A stretch of 64,000 nucleotides of DNA from JBEKCP01 sp049509515 (GCA_049509515.1 JBEKZV010000028.1:1-64000); one strand, 5' to 3'. Shown: positions 49,401-57,694, counted from the stretch's first letter. The notes: a model not told the origin generated them from the sequence alone. Made by a program: numbers and translations.

Positions 49401-49874
49401 CAGGCCCGCCTGCTCGGCAAACCAATCGAGCACGTCCTTCCAGGGCTGATAACGGAACTGGAAGCGGAGCTTTGCGTCAGCCTTGGGGGCCGGGGCGGGC
49501 GACTGGCCGGCCAGCGCGACCGCCAGGGCCCGCTGGATCGCCGTGGCCATGCTGCCCAAGGGCGAGCGGGCGGCCGCCGGCGGTGCCGGGCGGACTGCGG
49601 GTCCCGCGGGACCGGGTTGCGGTTCCGCGGCGGGCGGCAATGCCGGCTTGCCGGGGCCGTCGGGGACCTCGGCATCCGGCCTCGTCCGGCTGGCCCGCGA
49701 GCCGCGCTTGCCCGTCTTTCCCGATGGCCAGCCCCCTTGCTTCCCGCCGTCCCGCGGCGACTCCCGCGGCGGCGGCTCATCCGCCGGCTGGGCCATCGCG
49801 CAGGCGATGCCCAGCCCGGCCAGGACAACTGCCAAGATCGTGACCCGGGCGCGAAGGTGGAAGCGGCTCAGCAT
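46458..49874 (-). CDS. Exported GspD/NolW-repeat protein (secretin N-domain array)
   Basis: A 1138-residue exported protein. The signal peptide is about MLSRFHLRARVTILAVVLAGLGIACAMAQ. Several secretin N-domain-type (NolW/secretin_N) repeats follow, marked by VELVALRFATPEEVLPIVRQMLG, VEVIRLAKVDPQTAVLAITKLF, TIFYLKYAKAAQMAETLDRIFAG and MIPVAHKDAQEIAEIVREVYADRM, with LNALIVQANPADVDALDEMIRRLD-type ends. There is no convincing secretin pore domain, so it is not a complete type II secretin. Long Pro-rich linkers separate modules. The C-terminus is Gly/Gln/Phe-rich, with the unit FQPGGGPGTMLFQPGGG repeated. AGGAGG precedes the ATG at 49872-49874. A planctomycete envelope role is inferred. Confidence 0.75.
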   Translation of the reverse strand: MLSRFHLRARVTILAVVLAGLGIACAMAQPADEPPPRESPRDGGKQGGWPSGKTGKRGSRASRTRPDAEVPDGPGKPALPPAAEPQPGPAGPAVRPAPPAAARSPLGSMATAIQRALAVALAGQSPAPAPKADAKLRFQFRYQPWKDVLDWFAEQAGLSLEMSTPPPGTFNYSDDRQYTPAEAIDLLNSILSTKGYMLVRRGRMLMVINLEDGIPPNLVSTVPADALDTKGEYELVSTLFDLDKISPEEAEAEIKKLTGPQGSVVSLSKSRQVLVTETAGRLRAIRAVLARIQSPEGHPTGRVELVALRFATPEEVLPIVRQMLGIPEDKPGAADGSIRVAAEPGTNRIVASGSPDRVARVQEIVKALDVPGPGQSANSPAEGSPQLEVYAITGSDPQATLAILQTLLAGLPDVRLALDPKSGNLIALARLSQQATIRATLAQLQRDAQRVEVIRLAKVDPQTAVLAITKLFGAGDTGKTSAPQVDADPITRQLFVRGTEAQISQIRALLKEMGETGSAATTSAEKVRVLPLSGAGGRAALERLEEIWPTMRANRIRVVAPPPAAGPAETPPSVPGQSPEPQTKPAIPTVPPEKTAPPDPAQKPVPDPKIEAPPVPPQPGRSARRLERAETPDDRIGGPLPILADTPRLGGGARILLVAAGPSSGSAPLPDAGRPAGASPPAPPDVKAETPSKSPAADKAAPGASPAAAAEPPPIFIMPGPNGVVIASEDTAALDEFERLLEKLTAGAQSTGGGTTIFYLKYAKAAQMAETLDRIFAGGVSGPISPPPVQPSGPGAPRTDTSVLGTLLQGGGGSGRRVTGPIRITPDERLNALIVQANPADVDALDEMIRRLDVKQGPEEVAISPKPRMIPVAHKDAQEIAEIVREVYADRMVQSPQIEARRQGMMMNPLVQMYAGAMAQQMPQQGFRQGRRGGQADDQPKLAIAVDAKSNSLIVSAPDRLFEEVKQLVEELDVMASEQKESIRVVTLHETGSEAVRQALAAVAGSAVRFTTAAGAGRSQQGANVSDRPWMRQGGQGAGGAQSAFGGPRPPWQAAGFQPGQGTGGYGYGGRGRGGYGGGQGGGYGGPFQPGGGPGTMLFQPGGGPGTMLFQPGGGQFRQGGGGQFRGGAAAGAMGPGR

Positions 49875-50124
49875 GGTCGGCCCTCCTCGGAGACCGGCGC
49901 GGAGAAGGGGCCGGTCCCGTAAATGGTAGCAGCATGCACACTTATATTTATACATCTTAATTGGTCGGTTCGTATGCCGCTAGTAGGTGGATAGTTGGAA
50001 GGACTTGGCCAGGACCGCGCGGCTTGGAAGCGGGTCTCGTTCCGCTGTCGGTCCCGCAGGGGCCTCGCCCCGCCCCGTTCAGGGCGTCGCCCGGGTCGGG
50101 CTCAAGGGGCTCCGCCGCCGCAGT

Positions 50125-50439
50125 TCAACTCAGCCCGGCCACGCCCAGAATAATGAGCACCAGGGATACCACTTTCAGGGTGGTCACCTGCTCCTGGAAC
50201 CCCACGATTCCGATCAGGGCGATTATGGCCGTGCCCATTCCGGACCAGATCGCATAGGCCACGCTGACCTCTATCCGCTTGATGGCCAGCGCAACCAGGC
50301 CGAGGCTCAGGGCGTACAAGGCGAGCATCAGGACGCCATACCCTAGCCTGGTCAGTCCCTCCGAGAGCGTCGAGAGCTTCATGAAGGTGGTGCCCACCGT
50401 CTCGGTAAGGATTGCCAGCACGAGATAGAACCAACACAT
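50125..50439 (-). CDS. Small multidrug resistance (SMR) family transporter
   Basis: A 104-residue four-helix SMR protein, starting MCWFYLVLAILTETVGTTFMKLS with the essential membrane Glu13. EVSVAYAIWSGMGTAIIALIG is the conserved helix 3 region and resembles the EmrE/Qac branch more than guanidinium exporters. The upstream frame is rejected because the ATG at 50437-50439 gives the standard length and has GCGAGGA before it. It would export cationic compounds using the proton gradient as a homodimer. No second SMR gene is adjacent, and I see no guanidine riboswitch. Confidence 0.88.
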   Translation of the reverse strand: MCWFYLVLAILTETVGTTFMKLSTLSEGLTRLGYGVLMLALYALSLGLVALAIKRIEVSVAYAIWSGMGTAIIALIGIVGFQEQVTTLKVVSLVLIILGVAGLS

Positions 50440-50771
50440 CGGAGTCCTCGCCGGGGAAGGTTTGTGGTGGAACGGCAGGGGAAACAAAAGGCCAGTCTAT
50501 CGCTGGTCGGCGGCGTTCACAAGCCGCGGAACCTGACGGGTGCGGCAGCGTTTCTTGGCAATGTAGTCCGCACACGCCGTGTACCGGCGACATCACGGTG
50601 GCCGGCAAATCGCGCCGGCCCCAGGCTGCCGGGGCACAGGTTGCTGGGGCTGTTGGGGCAATTGACTGGAAGGTGGCGGCCCGGTAACATGGCGGAGAGG
50701 GCGGATCTCGACCTGCTTCAAGCTGACCGGATTGGCCGAAGATGCGGGATACGGCTGCAATCGGAGCGGCA
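50440..50771. other. Intergenic region between SMR and lipoprotein genes
   Basis: Divergent space of about 330 bases. No gene, clear promoter or repeat family member was identified, apart from short GC-rich inverted words (GGCCGGC ... GCGCCGGCC near 50600-50617). Confidence 0.4.
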
Positions 50772-51200
50772 ATGGCTGTGCAGCGGAGACGAACCGCTTG
50801 GCTGGGGGTGCTGCTGGGGCTCGGAAGCCTGGCGGTTGGCTGCGGCAAGGGAGGGGTTGCGCGGCTGCCCGTACACGGTGCCGTGTCGCTCTCCAACGGC
50901 GAGACCCTCAACGGCTCGATCACTTTCGTGCCGGTCGAAGGCGGCAAGGGCCCGGCGGCCACGGCGTCGCTCAGCGACGGCCGCTACCAGTTCGATCGCC
51001 AGAACGGCCCGGCGGCCGGCCCCCATCGGGTGATCGTGCGGCGGGCCCCTTCCAAACGCACGCTGTTGGAATCGCGGGCTGTAAAGAAGCCGGGACCCAA
51101 GGGGGCAGCGCCGGGGACGGAACCGAAAGGCGAGTGGACGCTTTCCGCCGACGTGGCGGATGACGGCAGCTATCAATGCGACTTCACGCTGGACCCCTAG
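50772..51200 (+). CDS. Planctomycete lipoprotein, carboxypeptidase-regulatory-like
   Basis: A 142-residue predicted lipoprotein. The signal MAVQRRRTAWLGVLLGLGSLAVGC ends in a lipobox (LAVGC) so Cys24 would be lipidated. The mature part is a small beta-rich domain (VHGAVSLSNGETLNGSITFVPVEGGKGPAATASLSDGRYQF) like transthyretin/carboxypeptidase-regulatory folds common next to DUF1559 genes in planctomycetes. I prefer the ATG at 50772 over 50742 because GGAG lies five bases before it and it gives a compact signal peptide. The DUF1559 gene follows after 19 bases. Confidence 0.75.
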   Translation: MAVQRRRTAWLGVLLGLGSLAVGCGKGGVARLPVHGAVSLSNGETLNGSITFVPVEGGKGPAATASLSDGRYQFDRQNGPAAGPHRVIVRRAPSKRTLLESRAVKKPGPKGAAPGTEPKGEWTLSADVADDGSYQCDFTLDP

Positions 51201-51219
51201 TGCTCGCGAGTGTGCCGCC

Positions 51220-52059
51220 ATGCACCGCCGCAACTTTCTAACGCCGGGCTTTACGCTGGTGGAGATGCTGGTGGTCATCGGCATCATCGGCACCCTGGTC
51301 GCCCTGCTGCTGCCGGCGGTGCAAGGCGCGCGGGAGGCGGGACGCCGGAACGTCTGCCAGTATAACCTGAAGCAATATGGAATCGCCCTGCTCGCCTACC
51401 ACGCCGACTATGAATCCTTCCCCATCGGCAACGTGCCGAACCAATGGTGGGGCTTCCAGTCCCGACTCTTGCCCTACCTCGAGGCGAACGACATTTTCCA
51501 GTTCATGAACTATAGCTACGCCGGCGACTGTTTCCAGGCGGCCAATGCCCTGCCCCCGGGAATGGACCCCGGCAACCAGGTCCAGAAGGTGGACCAGTGC
51601 CCGGACGACCCGAACAGGGGCAAGATCTGGTTCGCTTTTTCGGGGTTCGGCTACCACGGTTGCACCAATTACCTCGGCGTGATGGGCACGTCGCCGACCG
51701 CCAATGACGGCATCTTGCTCTACGGCGGCACCATCAGCCTTGCGGACATCACCGACGGGGCCTCGCACACCATCATCATGGGCGAGCGCGGCACGCCCAA
51801 CGACCTGTACTACGGCTGGCCATATTGCGGCTATGGAGACAGCACGGGCAACGGCGATAATCTCTGCACCACGCAACTGGGCCTCACCGCCGGCCTGCCC
51901 GACGGAAACCACGACTTCCACTTCTGGAGCTACCACCCGGGAATGGCGATGTTTCTCTGGGCGGACGGGTCCGTGGGCCCGCTGGCCTACAACATCAACT
52001 TTCAGGTCTTCCAGGCGTTATCGACGCGGGCAGGGGGCGAGACCGTCGAGTTGCCTTAA
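51220..52059 (+). CDS. DUF1559 (SBP_bac_10-type) pilin-like protein
   Basis: A 279-residue protein with a type IV pilin-like N-terminus (TPGFTLVEMLVVIGIIGTLVALLLPAVQGARE) that would be cleaved and methylated, followed by the DUF1559 domain (RNVCQYNLKQYGIALLAYHADYESFPIG) and the C-terminal H-x9-DG motif (MAMFLWADGSVGPLAYNIN). This family is greatly expanded in planctomycetes; individual roles are unknown. It forms a likely operon with the lipoprotein gene upstream. Confidence 0.92.
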   Translation: MHRRNFLTPGFTLVEMLVVIGIIGTLVALLLPAVQGAREAGRRNVCQYNLKQYGIALLAYHADYESFPIGNVPNQWWGFQSRLLPYLEANDIFQFMNYSYAGDCFQAANALPPGMDPGNQVQKVDQCPDDPNRGKIWFAFSGFGYHGCTNYLGVMGTSPTANDGILLYGGTISLADITDGASHTIIMGERGTPNDLYYGWPYCGYGDSTGNGDNLCTTQLGLTAGLPDGNHDFHFWSYHPGMAMFLWADGSVGPLAYNINFQVFQALSTRAGGETVELP

Positions 52060-52150
52060 CCGCAAGTAGTGGCTAGTGGCGAGTGGCTAGTGGTTGGTCG
52101 TTCGTGGCTGATGGCGTCGCGACACAAATTGGAGCTGTCCACAAATCACT

Positions 52151-52297
52151 CGTCACTCGTCACTCGTCACTCGTCACTCGTCACCCGTCACCCGTCACCC
52201 GTCACCCGTCACCCGTCACCCGTCACCCGTCACCCGTCACCCGTCACCCGTCACCCGTCACCCGTCACCCGTCACCCGTCACCCGTCACCCGTCACC
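52151..52297. repeat. Heptanucleotide tandem array, 21 units
   Basis: Four CGTCACT units followed by 17 CGTCACC units, without interruption. Seven is not a multiple of three, so any change of one or two units shifts the frame of whatever is read across it. The array directly precedes the M28-like peptidase gene and is open in its frame. Confidence 0.95.
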
Positions 52298-52314
52298 ACT
52301 TAGGGTGGAAGCGA

Positions 52315-55308
52315 TTGCTGGCCGGGGCGTCCGGGTACCGCGGCAAGGGGCGGTACCCGCTGCCGGCGTATTCCGAGTTCATGCCCCCGCCGCGGCTCGG
52401 GGAGAAGCCCTACGGCGGCCTGGAGCCGCCCGTGTTCGATCCGGCCGACCCGTGGGGTTGGCACGTGACCGAGTACGAAGAGGCCCTGGAGCTGGGGCCG
52501 GGGCTCGCGCTGCTGGCCCTTGAGATCCTGCACGTGCTCGTACACCTGGGCCGGGGCGAGCCGGCGCACGGGATCGCCCGCGGCAAGCTCCGCGGCAATC
52601 CGTATTGGCCCCAACGGCTGGCCGAGCACGGCGCACCGGCCGGCGAGCGCTACGTCTTGCTCCTGCCGCTGGCCCTGTCCCGCACGCAGGACGACCGGGG
52701 CCGCGTCCGCTGGACCCTGTTTGGGACCAGCGAGCGCGGTCCGGGCCGCGCCTTCTGGCGGGGCTTCTTCCGCGGGCCGCGGGAGGAATTGCCGCGGGCA
52801 TGGTGCGAGGACTTCGTCCGCCGGCTGCTGGCCGCCGCCTACGACCCGGCGCCGCACGAGCTGGGCGATCTGGGGCGCGGCGGTTTCCGCGTCTTCGCCG
52901 ACGACAGCGCCGCGCTTCTGCCCGCGTGGCGCGAAGGCCCGCTGCCAACCTGGACCGACCCTTACCGCTGGGACCGCGGCCAGTCGCTGCGGCGGGTCCG
53001 CTACCTCTTGAGTTTTTGCCCGTTCGAGCGGCTGCCGCGGGCGGTCCAGCGGGCCTACCTGGACGGCGGGCTCCATCTGCTGCCATTCCCCGGCAGCCTG
53101 TTCTTCTTCGGCGCCCCGCCGTATTTCAGGCTGCGACGGGAATTGCCCACGGCCCTGCACATCCCGCTCCTCCATTCGCTCCAGCGGCACGAGGCGCCTT
53201 GGGGAATCCGCATTCCACAGTCGGGCTGGCTGCACGAGGCCGTCTCGCAGAGCGGCGGCCTCGCCTCCCCGCAGCCGCCGCACGAAGACTACGGCCCGCT
53301 GCGCAACACCTTCCGCCGCAGCCACCGCTGGGAGCGGATGCACCGGCACGAGGACATGCTGGCCGTCGCGGCCACCGAGGACAAGCTGACCCACGTCCTC
53401 ATGAGCCCGGCCGCCGAGGATGTCGGCCTGTACGGCAAGCCCATGGCCCGCAACTCGCAAATCTGGACCGACCAGTTCCGCTTGCTGTTGGACGGTCCGC
53501 GGGCGACGCCGGAGGACCTGGCCCGCGCCGCCGCCCGCTTGGCCCGGGGCGGCCTGTTCGGCTACCGGATGACTTATCCGCCGATGCGCGTGGGACATCA
53601 CGAGGTGTACTGGCACCGGCCGCTGGCCGCCTGCCTCGATTCGCGGACGGGCGAGCCGGCGGTGCTCGCCGACGCCCCGTTGGGAAGTCTCGTGGCGTGC
53701 GGCGACCGCGACCACAGGCTGGCGCGGGGAGTGGAGCTTTGGCCGCGGCTACTGGCCCGGCGGCCCCACATGGAGGCAATCCGGCTGTTCACGGCCAATC
53801 ACGAGCAGCATTACCGGCAGACGATGCTCAACGTCCGCAAGCTGCTCTGCGCGTGGGAGCTGCGCGGTGGGCGGCCCCTGCCCCGCGGGCTGGCCCGGCA
53901 GTTGCTCACCCTGCCCAAGGGCGAGTCGCTGGAAGCCTGGCTGGCCTCGCTGCCGGGCCGCACGCACGATCCAAACGCGGCAGAGCAGCTCACCGGCGAG
54001 CTTCGCCGCCTGATCGAGGCGGGGGCCGTTCCGAGCCCTCCGACCACCCTTCCCGCGGGTATTCACCCGGGGCTATGGCCCACCGACCTTCGCACGCTTG
54101 ACACGATTCACACCCTTCGCGCTCTTCCCGCCTCCGTGACTCTTGCCCGAACCGCCCGGCGGTCCTTCGAGACGGCCTATTGGAAGACCATCGCCCTGCT
54201 GGCCACCGGGCGTTATCGGAACAAGGACAACGCCGACTGCGTGACCGACCCCCAGACGCAGGCCCGCCTGGCGCATCACCACCGCGACTTGGAGGCGCTG
54301 GGCGATTTCCTGTTGGCGCGGCACCGGCGGGCGGTGGCTGCAGCGGGCATGGCCCGCCGGGCGGTGGTCGGGGAGCTGCCTTTCCACTGGCGGACGGACT
54401 TTCCGTTTGCGTGGTCCGGCGGCTGGCAGGCGAACCAACAGGGCCGGACCCATGAGCGCGATCTGGTGGTCGTGATTCCCGGGCGGGACCGCCGCCGGGC
54501 CGTCATCATGGCGGACCATTACGACACCGCCTACATGGAAGACGTGTTCGGCTATCCCGCTTCGCATGACGGGCCGCGGCTGGCCGCCGCCGGGGCCGAC
54601 GACAACCACTCCGCCACGGCGGCCCTGCTGCTGGCCGCCCCGATCTTCCTCGACCTGGCCCGGCAGGGCCGCCTGCGGTGCGACATCTGGCTGGTGCACC
54701 TCACGGGCGAGGAGTTCCCGGCCGATTGCATGGGCGCCCGCCACCTCTGCCAGCAGTTGGTCGAGGGCGGGCTGCGGATCCGGCTGGCCGGCGGCCGGTG
54801 GAAGGACCTCTCGCGGACGCGGGTGGACGGCGTCTACGTCATGGACATGATCGCCCACAACAGCGACCGCGACCGGGACGTTTTCCAGATTTCGCCCGGC
54901 AGCGGCGGAAAATCGCTGTGGCTGGCCGAGCAGGCCCAGGCGGCCAACGAGCTGTGGAACGCCTCGACGGCGGTTTGGAATCGCACGCCCGGCCGTCTCG
55001 GCCGGCCCCGTGGCATTCGCAGTGCGGATGGCTGGAGCCTGCCGGCGATCGCCCCCCACTTGCCCTTATACGGCGAGGTCCGCCCGCAGAGCGACCCGCG
55101 GAGCTCGCTCTACAACACCGACGGCCAGATTTTTTCCGACGCCGGCGTGCCGGTGGTGCTGTTCATGGAGAACTACGACATCCAGCGGCACGGCTACCAC
55201 GACAGCCAGGACACGATGGCCATGATCGACCTGGACTACGGTTCCGCGCTGGCGGCCATTGCGATCGAGTCGGTCGCCCGCGCGGCCATAGAACCGCCGC
55301 CAGGGTGA
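52315..55308 (+). CDS. M28-like zinc peptidase domain protein
   Basis: About 997 residues with a C-terminal M28-type (aminopeptidase-like) metallopeptidase domain. Two-zinc ligands are plausible in MADHYDTAYM (His/Asp), AAGADDNHSATAAL (bridging Asp), TGEEFPADC (catalytic Glu and ligand Glu), YVMDMIAHN (Asp) and GYHDSQDT (His). The first 650 residues are not recognised. The start is uncertain: coding-like sequence GYRGKGRYPLPAYSEFMPPP begins just after the heptamer array. I use TTG at 52315, which has AGGGTGG six bases before it. Alternatives are ATG 52381, or ATG 52111 read through the array. There is no obvious signal peptide with the chosen start. Confidence 0.7.
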   Translation: MLAGASGYRGKGRYPLPAYSEFMPPPRLGEKPYGGLEPPVFDPADPWGWHVTEYEEALELGPGLALLALEILHVLVHLGRGEPAHGIARGKLRGNPYWPQRLAEHGAPAGERYVLLLPLALSRTQDDRGRVRWTLFGTSERGPGRAFWRGFFRGPREELPRAWCEDFVRRLLAAAYDPAPHELGDLGRGGFRVFADDSAALLPAWREGPLPTWTDPYRWDRGQSLRRVRYLLSFCPFERLPRAVQRAYLDGGLHLLPFPGSLFFFGAPPYFRLRRELPTALHIPLLHSLQRHEAPWGIRIPQSGWLHEAVSQSGGLASPQPPHEDYGPLRNTFRRSHRWERMHRHEDMLAVAATEDKLTHVLMSPAAEDVGLYGKPMARNSQIWTDQFRLLLDGPRATPEDLARAAARLARGGLFGYRMTYPPMRVGHHEVYWHRPLAACLDSRTGEPAVLADAPLGSLVACGDRDHRLARGVELWPRLLARRPHMEAIRLFTANHEQHYRQTMLNVRKLLCAWELRGGRPLPRGLARQLLTLPKGESLEAWLASLPGRTHDPNAAEQLTGELRRLIEAGAVPSPPTTLPAGIHPGLWPTDLRTLDTIHTLRALPASVTLARTARRSFETAYWKTIALLATGRYRNKDNADCVTDPQTQARLAHHHRDLEALGDFLLARHRRAVAAAGMARRAVVGELPFHWRTDFPFAWSGGWQANQQGRTHERDLVVVIPGRDRRRAVIMADHYDTAYMEDVFGYPASHDGPRLAAAGADDNHSATAALLLAAPIFLDLARQGRLRCDIWLVHLTGEEFPADCMGARHLCQQLVEGGLRIRLAGGRWKDLSRTRVDGVYVMDMIAHNSDRDRDVFQISPGSGGKSLWLAEQAQAANELWNASTAVWNRTPGRLGRPRGIRSADGWSLPAIAPHLPLYGEVRPQSDPRSSLYNTDGQIFSDAGVPVVLFMENYDIQRHGYHDSQDTMAMIDLDYGSALAAIAIESVARAAIEPPPG

Positions 55309-55375
55309 GGGCGGAAGAAAGCCCCCGACCACGCTTCGCGTGGTGCCCGCGTGCGGGGGTGTTGCAAGCCGGCGT

Positions 55376-55786
55376 TTAGCGGGCGGGAACGGGGACCGGG
55401 TATGCCGCGCGCAAGTAATACCGCGGGGTGTCTTCCACGCATTGGGCCTGACTCGAAACGGGGAACGGGTATTTGGGCGTCGGCAAGTACCTTCCCGGGC
55501 CGTCGCTGGAGCAGCCGGCAGACGCCTGCCAGGTCACCCAGGTCTCGCCGCCGGGTCCGTAGGCGGGAAGCCCGGCAAAGGCGTTCGGGCAACTGGTCCA
55601 CACCTGGCCGTGTGGCCTGTAGCTGTTGAAGCCCCCCAGGGCGTTCGGCATGGTGGCCCACACCTGGCCGTCGGGCCCATAGACATACCCATCGCCGGCG
55701 ACGTTCGGCCGACCGCTCCACATCTGCCCGCTGGCCGCCGGGGCCGCGACGAATACGAGCAGGGCCAGAAGCGTCAAACATCGCAT
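55376..55786 (-). CDS. Small secreted protein with Trp-containing repeats
   Basis: A 136-residue exported protein: signal peptide MRCLTLLALLVFVAAPAASG, then imperfect 19-residue units of the pattern GPDGQVWATMPNALGGFNSY / RPHGQVWTSCPNAFAGLPAY / GPGGETWVTW. It ends YPVPVPAR. No known family is recognised. The ATG at 55784-55786 has AAGGAGGTG before it, a strong ribosome site. Confidence 0.6.
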   Translation of the reverse strand: MRCLTLLALLVFVAAPAASGQMWSGRPNVAGDGYVYGPDGQVWATMPNALGGFNSYRPHGQVWTSCPNAFAGLPAYGPGGETWVTWQASAGCSSDGPGRYLPTPKYPFPVSSQAQCVEDTPRYYLRAAYPVPVPAR

Positions 55787-55982
55787 CGGGCACCTCCTTT
55801 CAGCTTTTTTCCCGGGCGATCCACCGCACTGATCCAGATCGAGTAGCAGTTCCCGTGCCATTAGGTGGATCGCACGGTGCCGTTGACGTAACCCGCGGCC
55901 GGCGCTGCGAGTTCCGCACCAGCGCCGATGGCCGCCCAGCAGCGCGAGACGTTACCAAAGCGATTCCGGCTGTTGTCATCTC

Positions 55983-56214
55983 GATGCCAGCCTTGCGACG
56001 AGCCCGATCGCGGACTTCCGGCCAAGGCGAGGCGGTCATTCGCCCGGCGTCGTACTGCTCGGAACGCCGCTGCGCCTCGGCAACCCACTCCGCGCTTGGT
56101 GGGGCCAAGTCTTCCGGCGCCATGGTGTCTCACAAAGCCTGAATAAGCCGGGCGCGTTCACCGGCCGGCAGGGCTTGTGCAGCGTCGATGATTTCCTGGA
56201 GCGTGCTCGTGGTT
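55983..56214 (-). pseudogene. Broken addiction-module antitoxin
   Basis: One minus-strand frame reads TTSTLQEIIDAAQALPAGERARLIQAL, then TGA, then DTMAPEDLAPPSAEWVAEAQRRSEQYDAG ... PWPEVRDRARRKAG (quoted in two parts). This is a standard Unstab_antitox-type antitoxin in which the usual LWDTM tryptophan codon has become TGA. The frame also lacks its own ATG; the nearest ATG (56214-56212) is in another frame. The toxin expected downstream is not recognisable. Confidence 0.65.
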
Positions 56215-56278
56215 CCATTATACCCGGACTTCAGAGGGCGCCACTAGGCTCGGGGAATAGGCTAAAAGAGGACGGAAG

Positions 56279-56352
56279 ACCGCGGATCAACGCAGATAGA
56301 CGCGGATCGGACCATCCCAATCATCCGCGTCCATCCGGGTATATCCGCGGTT
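56279..56352. repeat. CCGCGGAT...ATCCGCGG inverted repeat
   Basis: CCGCGGATCAACG and GACGCGGATCGG on the left are matched on the right by ATCATCCGCGTCCATCCGG and ATATCCGCGGTT, giving an imperfect hairpin of about 30 bases per arm. An intergenic element of unknown function. Confidence 0.65.
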
Positions 56353-56533
56353 CAAGCGAGGCGGCCGCCTGCGTCCCTCGCTGGCGCGTCGGGCTTGCAT
56401 GGGGCCGGCCGGCGAGCGTCAACGTAACACCCGTGCTGCCAATTTGTTGTGTCTTCGGGCCTTGGTGCGAGGCCCGCCTCGCGGGGTCTTTTCTCGTCCA
56501 AAACCGGAAGGGCCCTTTCTTGCTCCCCCCTTA

Positions 56534-56562
56534 TTGACATTCCCGCAACTCCTGCTCTACTA
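56534..56562 (+). promoter_or_regulatory. Candidate promoter of the PEP-CTERM gene
   Basis: A perfect TTGACA (56534-56539) with a poor -10 region (CTACTA/TACTAG, 17-18 bases later). The coding start is about 50 bases downstream. Confidence 0.35.
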
Positions 56563-56613
56563 GGGACAGTCCGTATCGGGGGTAGCCCCGCCCAGCCGGC
56601 TCGTGAGGCAGCC

Positions 56614-57594
56614 ATGATGAAACGACTGATTCCGCTCTTCACAGCGTTCGTGACATTGTCCGCGGCAGGCCAACCGGCATGGGCGGACGGTTATGTATTC
56701 GTCCGGAGCATCGGCGGAAGCGGGCAGTTCGCCTTGCCCTGCTCTGTGGCCGCGGATTCGGCGGGGGACGTCTGGGTCGCCGACTGTGATAACAACCGGC
56801 TCGTGGAACTCAACAGCAGCGGTCAGTCCCTGAGAACGGTGGCTACCCTCGAATATCCTGAGAGTGTGAGGCTGGACCCGTCGGGCAACGTCTGGGTTGC
56901 TTGCGCGGGCGGCAATGCCGTCGAGGAGTTCAGCGGCACCGGTACGTATCGCGGGCAGTTCGGCAGCTACGGCACCGGGGATGGATACCTCGATTGGCCC
57001 GACGGCGTGGCCGTGGACAAGTTGGGGGACGTGTTTGTCGCCAATTCCTATAGCAACACGGTCCAAGTCTTCAACACCGGCGGCCAATGGCAGAGAACGA
57101 TTGCCACACTTGGCACCGCCAAACCAGGGTGTGTGTCTAGCCCTGCGAACTTGGCCCTGGACGCGGCGGGGAACGTCTGGATCGCCGATCAGCAGAACGA
57201 CCGCATCGAGGGATTGACCAGCAGCGGCGGGTTTATCGCGTCGCTCAACGGATCCAACGTCGCCGTGAAGAACTGGCTAGGCTTGCCCGCGGGCGTGACC
57301 GTCGATTCGCGGGGGAACATCTGGGTTGCCGATACGAATAACAACCGCATCGTGGAGTTCAACAGCAGCGGCACGTATCTCACGCAATTCGGGAGTCTCG
57401 GCACCGGGAACGGGGAGTTTAACTGGCCCTATGACGTGGCTGTAGACCCCTCGGGGAACGTCTGGGTTGTTGACCAACAGAACAACCGCATCGAGGAGTT
57501 CGCTCCCGCTCCCGAACCCAGCACCTTGGCTCTGCTCGGTGTCGGGGCTGCGGCTTTGATTGGCTACCGCTGGCGTCAAAAGCGGGCGAAGTAG
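56614..57594 (+). CDS. Secreted NHL-repeat protein with PEP-CTERM anchor
   Basis: A 326-residue exported protein. The signal peptide MMKRLIPLFTAFVTLSAAGQPAWA is followed by six NHL-type beta-propeller blades with the pattern AVDPSGNVWVVDQQNNRIEEF. The C-terminus is a PEP-CTERM sorting signal: PEPSTLALLGVGAAALIGY followed by RWRQKRAK. The protein should therefore be processed by an exosortase system and reach the cell surface or matrix. Ligand or enzymatic role is unknown. ATG at 56614 (an adjacent ATG at 56617 is equally possible). Confidence 0.88.
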   Translation: MMKRLIPLFTAFVTLSAAGQPAWADGYVFVRSIGGSGQFALPCSVAADSAGDVWVADCDNNRLVELNSSGQSLRTVATLEYPESVRLDPSGNVWVACAGGNAVEEFSGTGTYRGQFGSYGTGDGYLDWPDGVAVDKLGDVFVANSYSNTVQVFNTGGQWQRTIATLGTAKPGCVSSPANLALDAAGNVWIADQQNDRIEGLTSSGGFIASLNGSNVAVKNWLGLPAGVTVDSRGNIWVADTNNNRIVEFNSSGTYLTQFGSLGTGNGEFNWPYDVAVDPSGNVWVVDQQNNRIEEFAPAPEPSTLALLGVGAAALIGYRWRQKRAK

Positions 57595-57694
57595 GGCCTG
57601 GTGGTTTTCCGCTTTACCGGGGAAACGTAACATCTTGCCTGACAGGTCTTTGCGGGCTGGCACCTGGGCGCGAGAACCCTCTGCGGTACGGTCG

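Larger units (their letters stand above)
55787..56613. other. Gene-poor region with a broken antitoxin and repeats
   Basis: About 830 bases without an intact gene. It holds an antitoxin pseudogene (55983-56214), an ATCCGCG inverted repeat (56279-56352), a CCTCGCTGGCGCGTCGGGCTTG repeat word (56376-56397) and a candidate promoter for the PEP-CTERM gene (56534-56562). Confidence 0.55.

Noticed and set aside
50125..50560. Guanidine riboswitch upstream of the SMR gene
   Set aside because: The upstream sequence lacks the conserved guanidine riboswitch cores as far as I can see, and the protein resembles the EmrE/Qac branch.
52151..52297. CRISPR array
   Set aside because: The units are seven bases, contiguous and without spacers.
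55376..56223. Stop-codon reassignment (TGA as Trp) to rescue the antitoxin frame
   Set aside because: Many genes in the window end at TGA and use TGG for Trp, and the frame also lacks a start codon.
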